Assembly (NCBI GenBank): GCA_031216445.1
Contig: CM062206.1
Location: 25,573,501 to 25,637,500, forward strand
DNA: 64,000 bases
DNA from: Lateolabrax maculatus
Lineage: Eukaryota > Chordata > Actinopteri > Acropomatiformes > Lateolabracidae
Direction: 5' to 3'
A program made the translations under genes and the position numbers. The notes beneath the pieces were generated by a model, which did no database searches, was not told where the DNA came from, and worked only from the letters and a program-made list of their open reading frames with translations. Positions 33,131 to 44,112 of the stretch are shown here, one piece after another; the first letter of the stretch is position 1, and each line of letters starts with the position of its first letter.

Positions 33131-33459
33131 CACATCTTTATTACATTTGTTGACCTATTTATTTTCATTTCATTCATTTTGTATTAAAGTTGATTAAGTG
33201 TTGTTGAAATCATTTAGCTGATGAAAAGCTAAATTTCTTTAAAATTTATTTATGAAAATAAACATTAAAAGGCAACAAAACCAGCTTGATTCTAATAAAT
33301 TGTAAAATTTTTGTGTATCTAATTTTTTTCTGAAGGGAGACAGTGCAGCATCCTGTTTTGCTGTTACGGACTGTGTGTCTGTGCGTGTGTGTGTCTCTGT
33401 GTGTTTTCAGTCTACACTGCACATTACAGAACAGGGTGTGTTTTCTGTTTCATGTCCAG
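33131..33459. other. Spacer with a short TG-rich patch
   Basis: AT-rich, then a TG-rich patch at 33370-33403 and two possible splice acceptors (AG at 33408-33409 and 33458-33459). Confidence 0.5.
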
Positions 33460-33624
33460 TCTTTGTCACCCAGCATGCACCCCAGGCCTCCCTCCTGCCC
33501 CCGCCGCATCAGTGTGTATAACCCCAGGCAGTGGACGGCCTGCTGGGCGGTGTCTCGTGTTGGGAGCCTGGTGGTGCCCCCAGCCGTCCCCACACTGCTG
33601 TCTGAACCAGAGACAGCACACTGA
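33460..33624 (+). CDS. Candidate terminal coding exon
   Basis: After a T-rich tract and 'tttcatgtccag' (AG at 33458-33459), 54 codons are open in phase 0 to a TGA at 33622. The block is markedly GC-rich in AT-rich surroundings, which is unusual for chance frames here. The peptide includes CPRRISVYNPRQWTACWA and ends PTLLSEPETAH. I do not recognise the family, and a second frame is also open across the block. No clear polyadenylation signal was found close by. Confidence 0.3.
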   Translation, partial: SLSPSMHPRPPSCPRRISVYNPRQWTACWAVSRVGSLVVPPAVPTLLSEPETAH

Positions 33625-34254
33625 CCCAGATCTCCTCACCCCCCTCCACCCATACACACAAACATGCATACACACAAACTGTCTGACTCGCTGTTGCAAT
33701 ATTGTGTAGGAAAAAAAGTCAGCTTGGTGTTAACTTTTTTTCTCTCATTTGAATAATATTTAATTCATAATTTGGTTCTTAATCATTTTATTTATAGCTT
33801 CTGAAATATTAGGATTTGCAGCTTTTCTCCTTTGTGCATCATTGTAAATTAAATATCTGTGTTTTTACATCGAACGTTGGGGTTAGGCAAGTAGAAAAAA
33901 AAAAACTAAACAAAACAAGGGAATGAAAATAAACTGTGAAACTAAAAAAAGGTGCAACTAAACCAAAGAAACAAAATGTCTGCCAAATGAATGAATTTCG
34001 ATGTAATTGTAAGTGGTTTATACTATCCTCATGCATTTTTTGGTATTCCCAGTTGTTCATGTGTCGTTTTTGTGTCATAGTCATTAAAGCTTCATCAGCT
34101 GTGAGGAGTTCCTTCACTTCAGTTGCAAACTCCGAACTTGAGCATGCCTGGTTAGAACTAGTGCACAGCAGGTAATCGGGACACAGCTCCAAGCTCAATT
34201 TCTAACAACATGGTTGGTTTGATCTAATAAAGAAACTTTACCCCGCTTTTTTAA
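33625..34254. other. No gene seen
   Basis: The 119-codon minus-strand frame at 33839-34198 has no recognisable motif. An A-rich patch lies at 33895-33905. Confidence 0.45.
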
Positions 34255-34280
34255 AAGTAAATAAATAAATAAATAAAAAA
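34255..34280 (+). repeat. (AAAT)n tetranucleotide run
   Basis: About six AAAT/TAAA units. Confidence 0.9.
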
Positions 34281-35585
34281 GTTCACTTACTCCTTTGTGT
34301 TCCATGACAATGAAGGAATGATGTCTGTCACCTGTTATTTGGCTATAAATATATTTTAACCATAATAAATCAAACACAGGTTGCAATTAAAGCTGTCAAA
34401 GTGGTGAGTGGCTGCCAAGATGTCAGCACCTACCACAACCCATCAACACCTTAAAGCCTCCACAGTCCACTCACAGGAGTTTATGGCTTTACCAAACTTC
34501 AACCTGACGGATCTACTCAGTAATTGGAAACTGTGAGTATGGGTCAAAAGCTTCCGAAAAAACTAAGTTAACCTCGACTTTAGACTATTTCATCATAAAT
34601 TTAAAATGCACAGCAAGCCGGAGTTGCAGTTTGCTTGTTGCTTAACATGCATTTTAGGGAGGATCATGCAAGTAACAGTAGGAGGCATGTTAAAAAAGTT
34701 TGATTTACTAAGGTCATGCAATTTGTGATGGTCAGTTTTGTGGGGGAAATTTCTGCGCCCCAGAAGGCCGGGGATAAACAGTGAAGGTGGGATGTACCAG
34801 AGAGAGTTGAAGTGAGAAAAAGGAATGTGAATCAGAAATATGCTTTGTAAATGATTAACAAGTGATAAAAAAAAAAAAGTGATTAGAAACAAACAAAGCA
34901 ATCTGGCTATGACTAATCAACACAATGTTTGAATGCTGTAACACAAACCAACAGAGACCGTTTTGGATCAATGAAGTGTAAAATCACTGCAGACTGCAAC
35001 TCAACTTTTCCTTTTCTTCCATTTTGTGAAGATATTGAAGTGTGTCTGAATTTACTCTCACCACCCCCACCTTTACCTGCTTCACTCTGAACTGCTGGAT
35101 GTGATTGTCTTTGACTGGTCTTATTATATAACCCTGTCCTCTTTTGTTTCCCATGAATGTGTTTAATGCTTGCTCATATATTATTAGTCACCCTAAAGAT
35201 TATTATACTGTAAGTTGTATGAGGAATAATTTGAGTAACAGTAACTGTTTTTTGCAGCTGTAATTAAACTGTGGCCAAAATGTTGGTAATAAAGATCACT
35301 AAATTATATTTCCTTTCTGAGCCTGGTGACCTCATAAAAAGGCCTCTGCAGAACTGTGCCTGAGTTTCACACAGTGTGTGACTGCATCTGGAGGGCAGCA
35401 CCAGGATCAGTCCAGGGCCTAACTGCGTGATAACTTTCTGTTGTAGTAAATCTGGAGCTGAGTAAGCACATTTTGCACAGCATACAAAGCCATTTTCTTA
35501 GTAAATCTAGCTTGGAGTATATTATGTCATTGGGAAAATTCTTATGTCTTGTTTCTAATAAGCAGGTAAACAACGGACACTGATT
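34281..35585. other. No gene seen
   Basis: AT-rich unique-looking DNA. A 102-codon minus-strand frame at 34593-34901 and a 74-codon one at 35367-35591 are unsupported. Confidence 0.5.
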
Positions 35586-35960
35586 CTCCACTCTGACCTG
35601 AACTGCTCAGCACATTTCACCCTCTTGCCTAAAACTGCCTTTTATCAGCTCAGGAGACACTGCAAAGGTCAGACGAATGCCCCGTCGTATGCCGAGAAAG
35701 CTCGTGCATGCCTCCGTCTCATGCAGACTGGATTACTGCAATGCACTTTCTCTGGCCTTGCTCACAAAATCAATAGCAGACTGCAGCTTATTCAAATGCA
35801 GCAGCTCACAGCCACACTAGAACCAGGAAAAGTGAAGACATCCCTCCAGTTTGAGCTTCTCTAGCTTTAGGTCTAATTTTAAAATGTAATCAATTAAGTT
35901 CAAGTCTTGCATGGGTCTGGTTCCTGGCTACATCCTGGCACACACTCACAATCCAGCCTT
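35586..35960 (+). mobile_element. LINE 3' coding-end fragment (L2-like)
   Basis: The reading 'KTAFYQLRRHCKGQ', then a decayed 'DYCNALLSGL' region seen as 'LQCTFSGLAHKINSRLQLIQ', matches the C-terminal part of fish L2-like LINE polyproteins. Frame 35625-35864 is part of it. Stops and substitutions show it is a relic. Confidence 0.7.
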
Positions 35961-36780
35961 CCTTGTTCCAAATCTAGGTTAAAGACAAGGGGCTTTGAAA
36001 CAGCCTGGCCATAAAGAATGAAGAATTAACCACAACTCACTAAGCAGGGACTAACTAACCCATCCCTGAGCAGTTGCTTCTGACTTTGGATCAGCACGAT
36101 ATTCATAAAAACAACAAACATTTAAAATTGCATGAGTAAGTGTTCAGATATTTCAGAGAAAAAAACAAAAGGTGAATTAAATCATTTAACATCCTCCACA
36201 GGCATATTCACGTGTGCCAGAAATGGATAATTTAATTGGAAAATATATATTTTTTCAAATTAATGATCAAAAGGGAAACAAATGGAATAGGAAAAATTGT
36301 GGGGGTGGTTGTGGTCAAATACTGGGTTTGATGTGCGCTTCCTCCACCAAATTGACACACTTGACCACCAGCACTGCACAATGCCCATTCCAGGAAACCC
36401 TAGTGCTGAACTGAATAATTGATCAGCGAGTCTCCCTGCTGTCTCTACGTGAACTCTCTGTTGGCCTCTATGTCTGCCTGCCACTTTTGTTTGCCCATCT
36501 TTACTGTACACCCCCCACACTGCCTCATTTTGTCTCCACTCTGCTGTGGAGGAGAAGAACCTGTTGCAGTAACCGTGGAAATCTGTTCATCTCATATCCT
36601 TTGTTTATGGTTGTATTTTTAGGCTTGAATTCTTCTCTTTATTTCTTGAAAATGCAGCTACTGTAGATGTTTTTCAGAAGATGATAAAACTGCATTTAGA
36701 CGTATTAGTGGAATCAGTGTTGAATCTTTAAGCTTCTGATTGGGTGTTTCCCATGGCAGTGGTTGAGAGGCATTTTAACT
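35961..36780. other. No gene seen
   Basis: Unsupported 66-86 codon frames near 36214-36622. No named repeat. Confidence 0.45.
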
Positions 36781-36799
36781 TCATAGTAGGAAAAGCACA

Positions 36800-37070
36800 G
36801 GTGTAAATAAATACACTAACAATAGGCTTGTTTGAGCTGAGCCAGGCCTGCTCAGAATTGATCACCGGCGATCGCTGCGCAATGCATGCTGGTTAGTTTT
36901 GTGTCCAACTTGATCCCGACTTGCTCTGACGTCATGTACTAATGGACAACGATAACCTCGTGAGATCGAGGCGGCTGCAATTTTTAGAGCCAGGCGCCAC
37001 AGCCGCTCTCCACCGACTGCGAGACCCAGGGCATGATGGGAAACGCCTGGCTGTCGCCTGATCAAAGAGC
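36800..37070. repeat. GC- and CpG-rich block, possibly a dispersed element
   Basis: A sharply GC-richer block with an internal inverted pair (AGCCAGGCG at about 36990 and CGCCTGGCT at about 37046) and palindromic words (CGATCG, GCATGC). The word 'catgatgggaaacgcc' is familiar from fish dispersed repeats. A short CpG-rich regulatory region is the alternative. The 67-codon minus-strand frame inside is unsupported. Confidence 0.35.
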
Positions 37071-37498
37071 TGATTGGCTCTAAGTTTTGTCCACAAAAAC
37101 CAAGTGTTGTAGAAAAAACATAATTTTCTGTGTAGATAGTTTAATTAGTATTTATTCAGATTTTTCCAGAATATAGTAAATGTTTCAGTCAGTGATTTGA
37201 CTTGACTGCAGCTTTTTGTCACCGCCCTCTGCTGCTGCCGCCTGATCTCGTCCACTTTCCAGGCGAGGCGCAGTTCATCTCCAATGAGCCTTGACTGTTC
37301 GAGTCAAATGTCCAGGTAAGTTTAACTAAAATGAAAGATATCAGATTATGTTGAAATGGTTTTGGCTCACTTGTGAGGTTCCTATCATGAATTAATATGT
37401 TCCATATCAAGGGTACAGGTCCTGCTTTGTCCAGTTGTGTGTCTGTTAGGGAGCAGAGTGGATGGAATTAAACTATAGGAACTGTATGAGGTCACCAG
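37071..37498. other. No gene seen
   Basis: AT-rich spacer before a LINE relic. Confidence 0.5.
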
Positions 37499-37740
37499 CA
37501 GTCATATGTCATCAGAATGCTGTCTGTTGATTTCAGCTCAGCATTTAATACAATCTCCCCCATGAAACTGATTGGCAAATTTAGCACTCTGGACTTGAGT
37601 ACTACAATCCACAGCTGGATATTGGACCTCCTCACAAACAAACCCCAGACAGACCCCCCCCCCGTTCACGCTGTACACCCACGACTTCAAACCCCGGCAT
37701 CCCATCATTACCGGCCAGATTATAAACAATGATGAGAATC
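37499..37740 (+). mobile_element. LINE reverse transcriptase relic, 5' portion
   Basis: Conceptual reading 'YVIRMLSVDFSSAFNTI' matches the first palm motif of a fish non-LTR reverse transcriptase (VDFSSAFNT). After a small deletion and frame change, 'PFTLYTHDFKPRHP' corresponds to the block after the PQG motif. The catalytic YADD region is missing, being replaced downstream by an LTR insertion. The relic resumes at 38173. Confidence 0.75.
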
Positions 37741-37749
37741 CATATATGG

Positions 37750-38172
37750 TATAGTATAGTAATACAGTATCCCAGGAACAGTAGGTGAAGGCCTTTAACG
37801 TCAACTTCAGCTGGTCCAGACAAATGCACACAAAATGCACTCGGAACAGACTGCGGGTTGCAGTAAAGTCTCACAGTCAAGTCTCTGGCAAAGCAGTAGA
37901 AACAGCAGGCAAAACAAATCCAAACTGGGGACAGAAGGCTGGTGCGTTTATCAGGAGTCAGGTGAACCGGGAAGGTCAAAGGCGCTGGAAAGGCTGGCAT
38001 CAAAGGCAAAGAACAATCTGACGTGAGTGTTAGAGAGGCAGGAGTATATATAGTGGCTTGATTGGTAATCCCAGGCAGGTGAATGGACAGGTGAAAGGAG
38101 TAAGCTGATGAGGAGGGAGTGGCTGACAGGTAGAGTGGAAAGTTACTGGGAGGGTGGAGCTGAACTGTGACA
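37750..38172 (-). mobile_element. Gypsy-type LTR fragment inserted in a LINE relic
   Basis: This block is a second copy of the LTR at 51076-51556. The two share long near-identical runs around 'ccaggcaggtgaatggacag' and 'gctgatgaggagggagtggc'. Read on the minus strand it begins TGTCACAGTTCAGC and has a TATATATA box (38045-38052). LINE sequence lies on both sides, so it is a nested insertion. Its far end near 37750 is decayed. Confidence 0.65.
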
Positions 38173-38625
38173 GAAACGACTGAAACTTAAGAAAGCAAAC
38201 TTCCCACACCAAGTTCTTGTCGATATTTACAGAAGGGCAACAGAAAGCATCCGGACAGGAAGCATCAGTAATTGTCATGGGATGTGCAAGGCCCAGGACA
38301 GGAGGGCTCTGCAGCAGGTGATTAAAACTGCCCAGTACATCACTGGTCCCCATCTACTGAGCAGCAGTGACAAAGGATATTAAAAGACCAGACCCACCCC
38401 AGCTACAGCCTGTTCACCCTGCTGCTGTCTGGCACAAGATACAGAGCATCTATCGTACCACCAGACTACAGAGCAGCTTCTTTCCTCAGGCTATAAGACT
38501 CCTCTTCCTCCACTCTCCACCACAAATAACGATCATTTTGCTGAAGTAGCAAAATGGGACTATATTTTGCACATGTTGCACAACCCTGTGTTGTAGAATG
38601 ACAGTAAATTAACCTTGTATCCAAG
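38173..38625 (+). mobile_element. LINE relic, 3' portion
   Basis: The readings 'NCHGMCKAQDRRALQQVIKT' and, in another frame, 'TTRLQSSFFPQAIRLL' match the C-terminal end of the same type of fish LINE as 37499-37740. A degraded tail ('gaatgacagtaaattaacct') follows. Frameshifts are present. Confidence 0.7.
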
Positions 38626-38877
38626 GTGTGAGTGTGCCACATGGACTTTTGACTATATAGCTACTAACAGCTATTTGCGTAGGTTCGTGGGATGTGTAAC
38701 CATGTCTGCGTAAAGTCTGATGTGTTTAGGACTCTGCACGTGTGTGACACATAGACCTAAATATTTATTCTACTAAGTGCAGTCAATGCCGCGGCAGTGT
38801 GGAGGCACAGACTGCTGTCGATTATATGGTTTCAATCTCTACACATTCCAGTAAGAGTGATCACCTGTCAGTGACCA

Positions 38878-38909
38878 CAAACACACACACAAACACACAC
38901 ACACACAAA
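38878..38909 (+). repeat. (CA)n microsatellite
   Basis: CA repeat with AAAC interruptions. Confidence 0.95.
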
Positions 38910-38971
38910 CCTCAACATAAGCTTGAAATGTGATTTATCAAACTTGGCCTTTGCTTGGAATTGCTTAACAC

Positions 38972-38996
38972 TTTTTTTTCCTTTTTTTTTTTTTTT
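38972..38996 (+). repeat. Poly-T tract
   Basis: T8 CC T15. Confidence 0.9.
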
Positions 38997-39270
38997 GCAA
39001 ATGAAGAGCAAAGAGTGATTTGTTGCGGAGTCACCTATGTCATCCATTTAAGCCCACTGCTGTCTCTCCCATAGGGCCCCATTCTGACAGGCATTTGGGT
39101 GTGTTTGGGAGCTGAGTGCTGTGATTAAGGCAGAGACGCTGAGAGGCATGAGCCACGGCCAAAGCCATTTCTGTGTTTGGCTGTGGAAATGGAATCAGTG
39201 ACTTGATGGGCGTTCTGCCTCATTTCAACAAGCACACAGTATTAGGCAAGGATTTTGAATTATGACAGTA
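38997..39270. promoter_or_regulatory. Possible conserved non-coding element
   Basis: Repeat-free block of balanced composition ('agcaaagagtgatttgttgc', 'aaatggaatcagtgacttga'). No coding frame. Inference from texture only. Confidence 0.25.
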
Positions 39271-42200
39271 CACACAGTTATTAAGTAAATAACAACATGC
39301 ACATTTATAAGCCAAACACTTGCGACTGATTATGCTGTGACTACACCGAGTAAATCAAGTTACACTTTGCCTTGCAAATGTTCTTGCAGTATGCCTGAGG
39401 GCAGTTCCAGCTGTATTCTGAGGACACGTTCTGGTATTTTGGGGGTGTTTGTTTTGTTAGCATAAATATCTTTACATTTTGGTATCGAGATACCACTTTT
39501 TCTTGCAAGTGTAAGTTGGGCTGATTCCAGGACTGTGTATATGTTGTCTGTGCACTTCAATTTGACTGAATTATAAATCTAAGTAGACCACGACTACACA
39601 CATTGTGTCTGTGGTGTCCCATTGGATCCAAAGGGTTAATACACACAGGTGCCAATTTTCCTGTATTCAATTTAAAGTAAACTCTCACAAAATCCTCAAA
39701 TCACAATTAGCTTTGCTTGTTTCACTGAGATCACACTGATTTTCTATTTGATACCATGTGATCAATTAAATCACCATTAGCTAGTTGTATAGATATTGTG
39801 TTTATTAAAGCTGTTATAGATTTATTGGTATTTATATTACGATTAGGGTAAATACCTGTGTAAAGTGTATCTTCATGAGAAAGTTTACTTTCAGTCCGTC
39901 TTTACATTGATGGATGTTGGAAGATGATGGAAGTCAGACACTGTGTAGGAGCAATGATCTACTGCTAGACAAAGCTGTACAGATTGAGAGATGAGTGAGA
40001 CTAGACGCATATGAAACTTAGAATTGATGTATCATTAATCGCGTCTGTGTTTCAACAACTGATGCTGCCTCTCTGGACACCAGCCAATATTTCTCCTAAT
40101 TTCCCCATTTCAACTGAGACTTATTGCATTACATTATTACTCCTGTAGTACACAGTTTGGACAAACATCATAAATCATGATTGATATACTCTCTAAAAAA
40201 GATACAAAGCTGTCATTTGATGTTTTTTTACGTTTTTTTTGTTTGTCATTATCTTTACAGTGAGCCAAAAAGTTCCAGCACATTTTAAGTATTTTAATAA
40301 GATACTGCCTTTACTTCAAAGGAGTCATATTCCAGATTATATGGAAGTATTCCATTACTGTTAGTGTTACATATCCCATATTATTCATGTCAGTTGATAG
40401 GTAAAGACTGTCAGAAATTCCGCATTTAAACCACTCAGATAAAATCAAATTTTAATGTCCCCTCTTAACAGCTCAGTAGCTGGGGCCTTAGTTAGAAGCC
40501 TTTTCTGATCTGCTCCTGTGTTAATTCACTGTAATACAATACAAACTCATTACTTCCTCCATGTTTAACTGCTGTCTTAATAATTGCAGTATAATGTATA
40601 TTTCTACAGCACTAATTCCATCAGTACAACAGTCAAGTCATACTCCCCACAGTGCTGCTCTCACTGCTTTGTCTCTAACAGGAATACTGGTTTCATTCAT
40701 TAACAGGTCTTTTTCACAGCAGACATTTTTAGTTGTCACACAGGTGCCCGTGATAACATTAATGACGACCATGACAGAGTGACAGTGAGCCAATGAGCAG
40801 GACCCTGAAACTGAAGCAGCAAAATTCGTTCAGCCATCATTCATTTTACACCTGCGCCTTTCCTACTCTGACATGTGAAAATATATGCTGCGAAAAGGAC
40901 CTATTCACTTCAATTTCTTCTACTTTGACGTTTTCTTGGAAAACTGTTAAGCTATCGTCAATGGAACTCGACAGTTCCTGCACAGATGTTTCACATTAAA
41001 AGTATTCCAGTGCCTCAGTGGGAGTATCCCTCCCCTTCCTGGTATGTTTTTAATTGAAGCATTTTTGCATGTATTTCACTTCTATTGAATTTCACAAACA
41101 ACTGTATGTGCAGAGTGTCTGAGAGAAAAACAACAACTCATAGTTATTAAAGAGAAACTGCTGTAATGGTAAGCAATGCAGGTAAACTGTGAAGTCCTTG
41201 TAGACACATTTAAATACAACTTGATACATTTACAGTAGATGTTGGCCACTGTAGAAGGAAAACTCAATAATGATGAATTGGTAAGGCAATGAGAGAGAAA
41301 TCAATGTCTTTGTAAGATCAGATCAGATCACCAAACATATTAAGATAAATACAAAGAAATCTATATATTTACAAAAACCGAAATTTCATTTATCATAATC
41401 TGAAGTGTGTCTATGTCTTTCCGTCTACCATAGCTTTTCAACTAAGCTGACAGTAGAGCACATCCTGCAGTCCTTTCAAGTAAACAGAGAATAGAAAACT
41501 GAAACATCTTCACTCTTTGTCATCGCTAACAGTTAAGTCATGTCCTTTGGCTGAAGCTTTCAATCACTTCTAACATATAATACATATTTTTTCTTTAGAC
41601 GCCCTGGAAAGATGTGAAATGACATGCCTGTACGGTAGAAACTTAATCCAATACCAAGAGCTAAGTCAGAAACAATATGTATTTTATGAAAGATCCTCAA
41701 AGTGCAACTTTTTTGAAACAGATTGAGGGGCCTTATGCCAGGGAAAAACCCAAAGCAATAAACAATATATCTCCTGAAAGCATCACGGGAGCCAGACTCA
41801 CATTGAATTCCTCAATCCCTCCTCTCTCCCATGTCTAATAAATTAAGGAATAAGCGGGGTTAGGGAAGTCAGATCAGTGAGTGCATTATATTTGATTATT
41901 GCCTTTGCCTCTAACGCTGTATTATTGCTTTGTGATCCCCAGAGAAGTGCTCTCTGCACCAAAGTGGAACTCAGAAACTCAGGTTGGTAAAATTGGGCAG
42001 ACGCAAAGAAGCTGTGGGAGCAGATGAGGGCAAGGTGAAGGCATGGGAGGAAGATAGAGGGGCCTTGGAGGAGTTCAGCCTTAATAAGAGTTTCTGGTTA
42101 CGTAGGAGATGGCAGGTACATTGGGTGAGAGAGAAGACAAATAGGCTGCGAGTGGAGGGGTGGGTGAATTGAAAATTATATCATACAATATACAACAATA

Positions 42201-42289
42201 ACCAGCACTGTTTTATACATTAAAGGGCAGATAAGGCAGCACAGCTATTCTTCACTCAGAGGAAAAGATCATCATCACTGTGAATTTGA
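39271..42289. other. Long non-coding spacer
   Basis: AT-rich, repeat-poor DNA. A strong acceptor-like 'gtcattatctttacag' ends at 40260, but no exon follows. The sequence AGATCAGATCAGATCA lies at 41316-41331. Frames at 40561-40782, 40793-40999 and 41984-42172 have no recognisable product. Confidence 0.45.
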
Positions 42290-42660
42290 TATAACAGCAC
42301 AGTATGAATCCCAATCGATCATAACATGATGTGTCGGGTTAGCGGCCTATTAGTCGTCTTAGTAACTGAAGCCAGTGCAGGCTGCTGGGCCGGAGCTGCA
42401 GCCTGTGGAGACTTTCACACCCACAGAGAGTAAACGTCTGATGAGGAGCTGGAAGCCTCCTTAACTCTATCAAGATTGATTGTGTCAGTGATCCTCTTTA
42501 TCATGCCCGTAAGCAGTGGCACTTTAATACGCATACGGTAAGCATCGTCGATACCATGTCACTTACAGAACGCTGAGCGTGCAAGGAAAGTATCCCCCCA
42601 AAATCTTCTTAAACACATTATGGAAAATGGATGAAAGAGACCCTACAGCGGACAGCTTGG
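42290..42660. promoter_or_regulatory. Possible conserved non-coding element
   Basis: Repeat-free, CpG-containing block ('gtgtcgggttagcggcctat', 'cactttaatacgcatacggt') without a coding frame. Its texture contrasts with the AT-rich surroundings. Confidence 0.25.
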
Positions 42661-43179
42661 GTAATAATTTTACCATCTGCCCTTGTTTTTTTTGTCTTTC
42701 CTTTCCTTATCTAACATGGGGATTTATTCCCCTGCTTGTAACCCATAACTTGTAATTACCAGAGTGATGGCCAAAACTTTGAAAATGGTTTTGCTGTTTA
42801 AAAATGCTGTAAAACTGCATACTCATGCATTTATTGTGTTTTAGTTTTCTAGATATGTTATTAAATTTGTCATGTAAATTGTCTTTGAGTATCTTGACAG
42901 GCACACTATAAATCCAGTGTATTATTATAATTTTAATCATTATCATTATTATCATTGGGCTGTAAATGATGCTGTCACTCAAATAAGAGGGTCCACACAG
43001 AGGGTCAGTTTGTTTAAACTACCACATAGCAAAAGTGGGTGGTTGATGGTATTTCCATTTTAACAACATATTAATTGTCTCAGTGCTCAAATGAGGAGAC
43101 AAAGTTAAAGCAGAGAACAAAATGAATGAAATGACTCCTAGAATTTGCTAAAGAGATGGCGAGAGGAAACCCAGCTTGT
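42661..43179. other. AT-rich spacer
   Basis: Contains an ATT/ATC-rich run near 42920-42957. No gene. Confidence 0.5.
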
Positions 43180-43560
43180 TGTAGCCAAGCCGACATAGAG
43201 AGCATGCTCTCCCTGGGCTGAAAAACAAAGCAGAGGTGTTATTTCCGGGTCATGTGCGGGAATCCAATTTCAACCTCAGAGCCAATCAATATGCTGTTTG
43301 TGGCTCGGCCAGGCCTCATTATCCCATGTTCTCTGACAACACTATCCAGAGACTTTCATCTTGAGCTAGTCTGAAGTAATTATGAATTGTTTGTTGATTT
43401 AAGGAGGAAATTACCCTGATATCATCATGCAAAGCAAATGACACATTGTTGTGACATGATAATGACTGCTGTCATTCTTCAAAGAAGCACCTGATATGTT
43501 ACAATACTGAGGGTATTAAAGGTACGTACTCCATGGAAGCATTAGCAAATGTGCATCCAT
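43180..43560. promoter_or_regulatory. Possible conserved enhancer-like element
   Basis: Repeat-free block with GTAATTATGAATTG (homeodomain-like), ATGCAAAG at 43427-43434 (POU octamer-like) and CATTGTTG at 43444-43451 (SOX-like) close together. No coding frame. Of the conserved-looking blocks in the window this has the clearest motif cluster. Confidence 0.35.
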
Positions 43561-43725
43561 TCAAGCAGATAAACAGTGTGTGTTCAAAAAGAATGACACA
43601 CTCTTTTCCCCGCTCCAAACGGATTAAGGAAAAACATCAGCGCCTCCGCTAAATGTGGGAAAACAAACACACACACCCTCCAAGACACAAACATACACAC
43701 GCAGCCACACACACACTCAAAGACA
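43561..43725 (+). repeat. Spacer ending in a CA-rich imperfect repeat
   Basis: CA-rich from 43663 to 43722 with AAAC and GCAG interruptions. Confidence 0.75.
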
Positions 43726-44075
43726 AACAGAGGAGAATAAAATGATTTGAAATAGAATTATTTCTGGTCCAGTGCACTAAGTAAAAATCAATTCCCCATT
43801 ATAGAAATAGGATACAGAAAGGAATTAAAACTTAATGAGGTTTTCCAGCTAGAGTCCACCCACTTTTTAACCCTGTGCTAGGCAGCGCTGTGAGGCAGTG
43901 TGTCAGGGCGTGCATATGCCAGATTGCATGTGTGTGTCAAAACACCCCGTGCTCTCGCAAGAGCGCATAAGCCCTCTCTCCTGTGCACACCAGGCGACAA
44001 GATGACAGTAATGCCGCTGCATCCTTCAAGGCTTCCCTTTCCTAGCAGGTATTCAAACTCATTTGTCTCCCCCTC
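43726..44075. other. No gene seen
   Basis: A 79-codon frame at 43900-44139 runs into the CA tract and is unsupported. Confidence 0.5.
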
Positions 44076-44112
44076 TCACACACACACACACACAGACACA
44101 CACAGACACACG
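44076..44112 (+). repeat. (CA)n microsatellite
   Basis: CA repeat with two CAGACA interruptions. Confidence 0.95.

Noticed and set aside
33839..34198. 119-codon minus-strand frame
   Set aside because: No motif and half of it is phenylalanine-rich low complexity.
37632..38009. 125-codon minus-strand frame similar to one at 51160-51408
   Set aside because: The similarity is real but comes from two copies of a non-coding LTR, not from a protein family.
40261..40310. Strong acceptor 'gtcattatctttacag' at 40260
   Set aside because: The following sequence has early stops and no donor.
41943..41982. 40-base segment between 'gtgatccccag' and CAG-GTTGGT
   Set aside because: Both splice matches are mediocre and no frame or conservation supports it.
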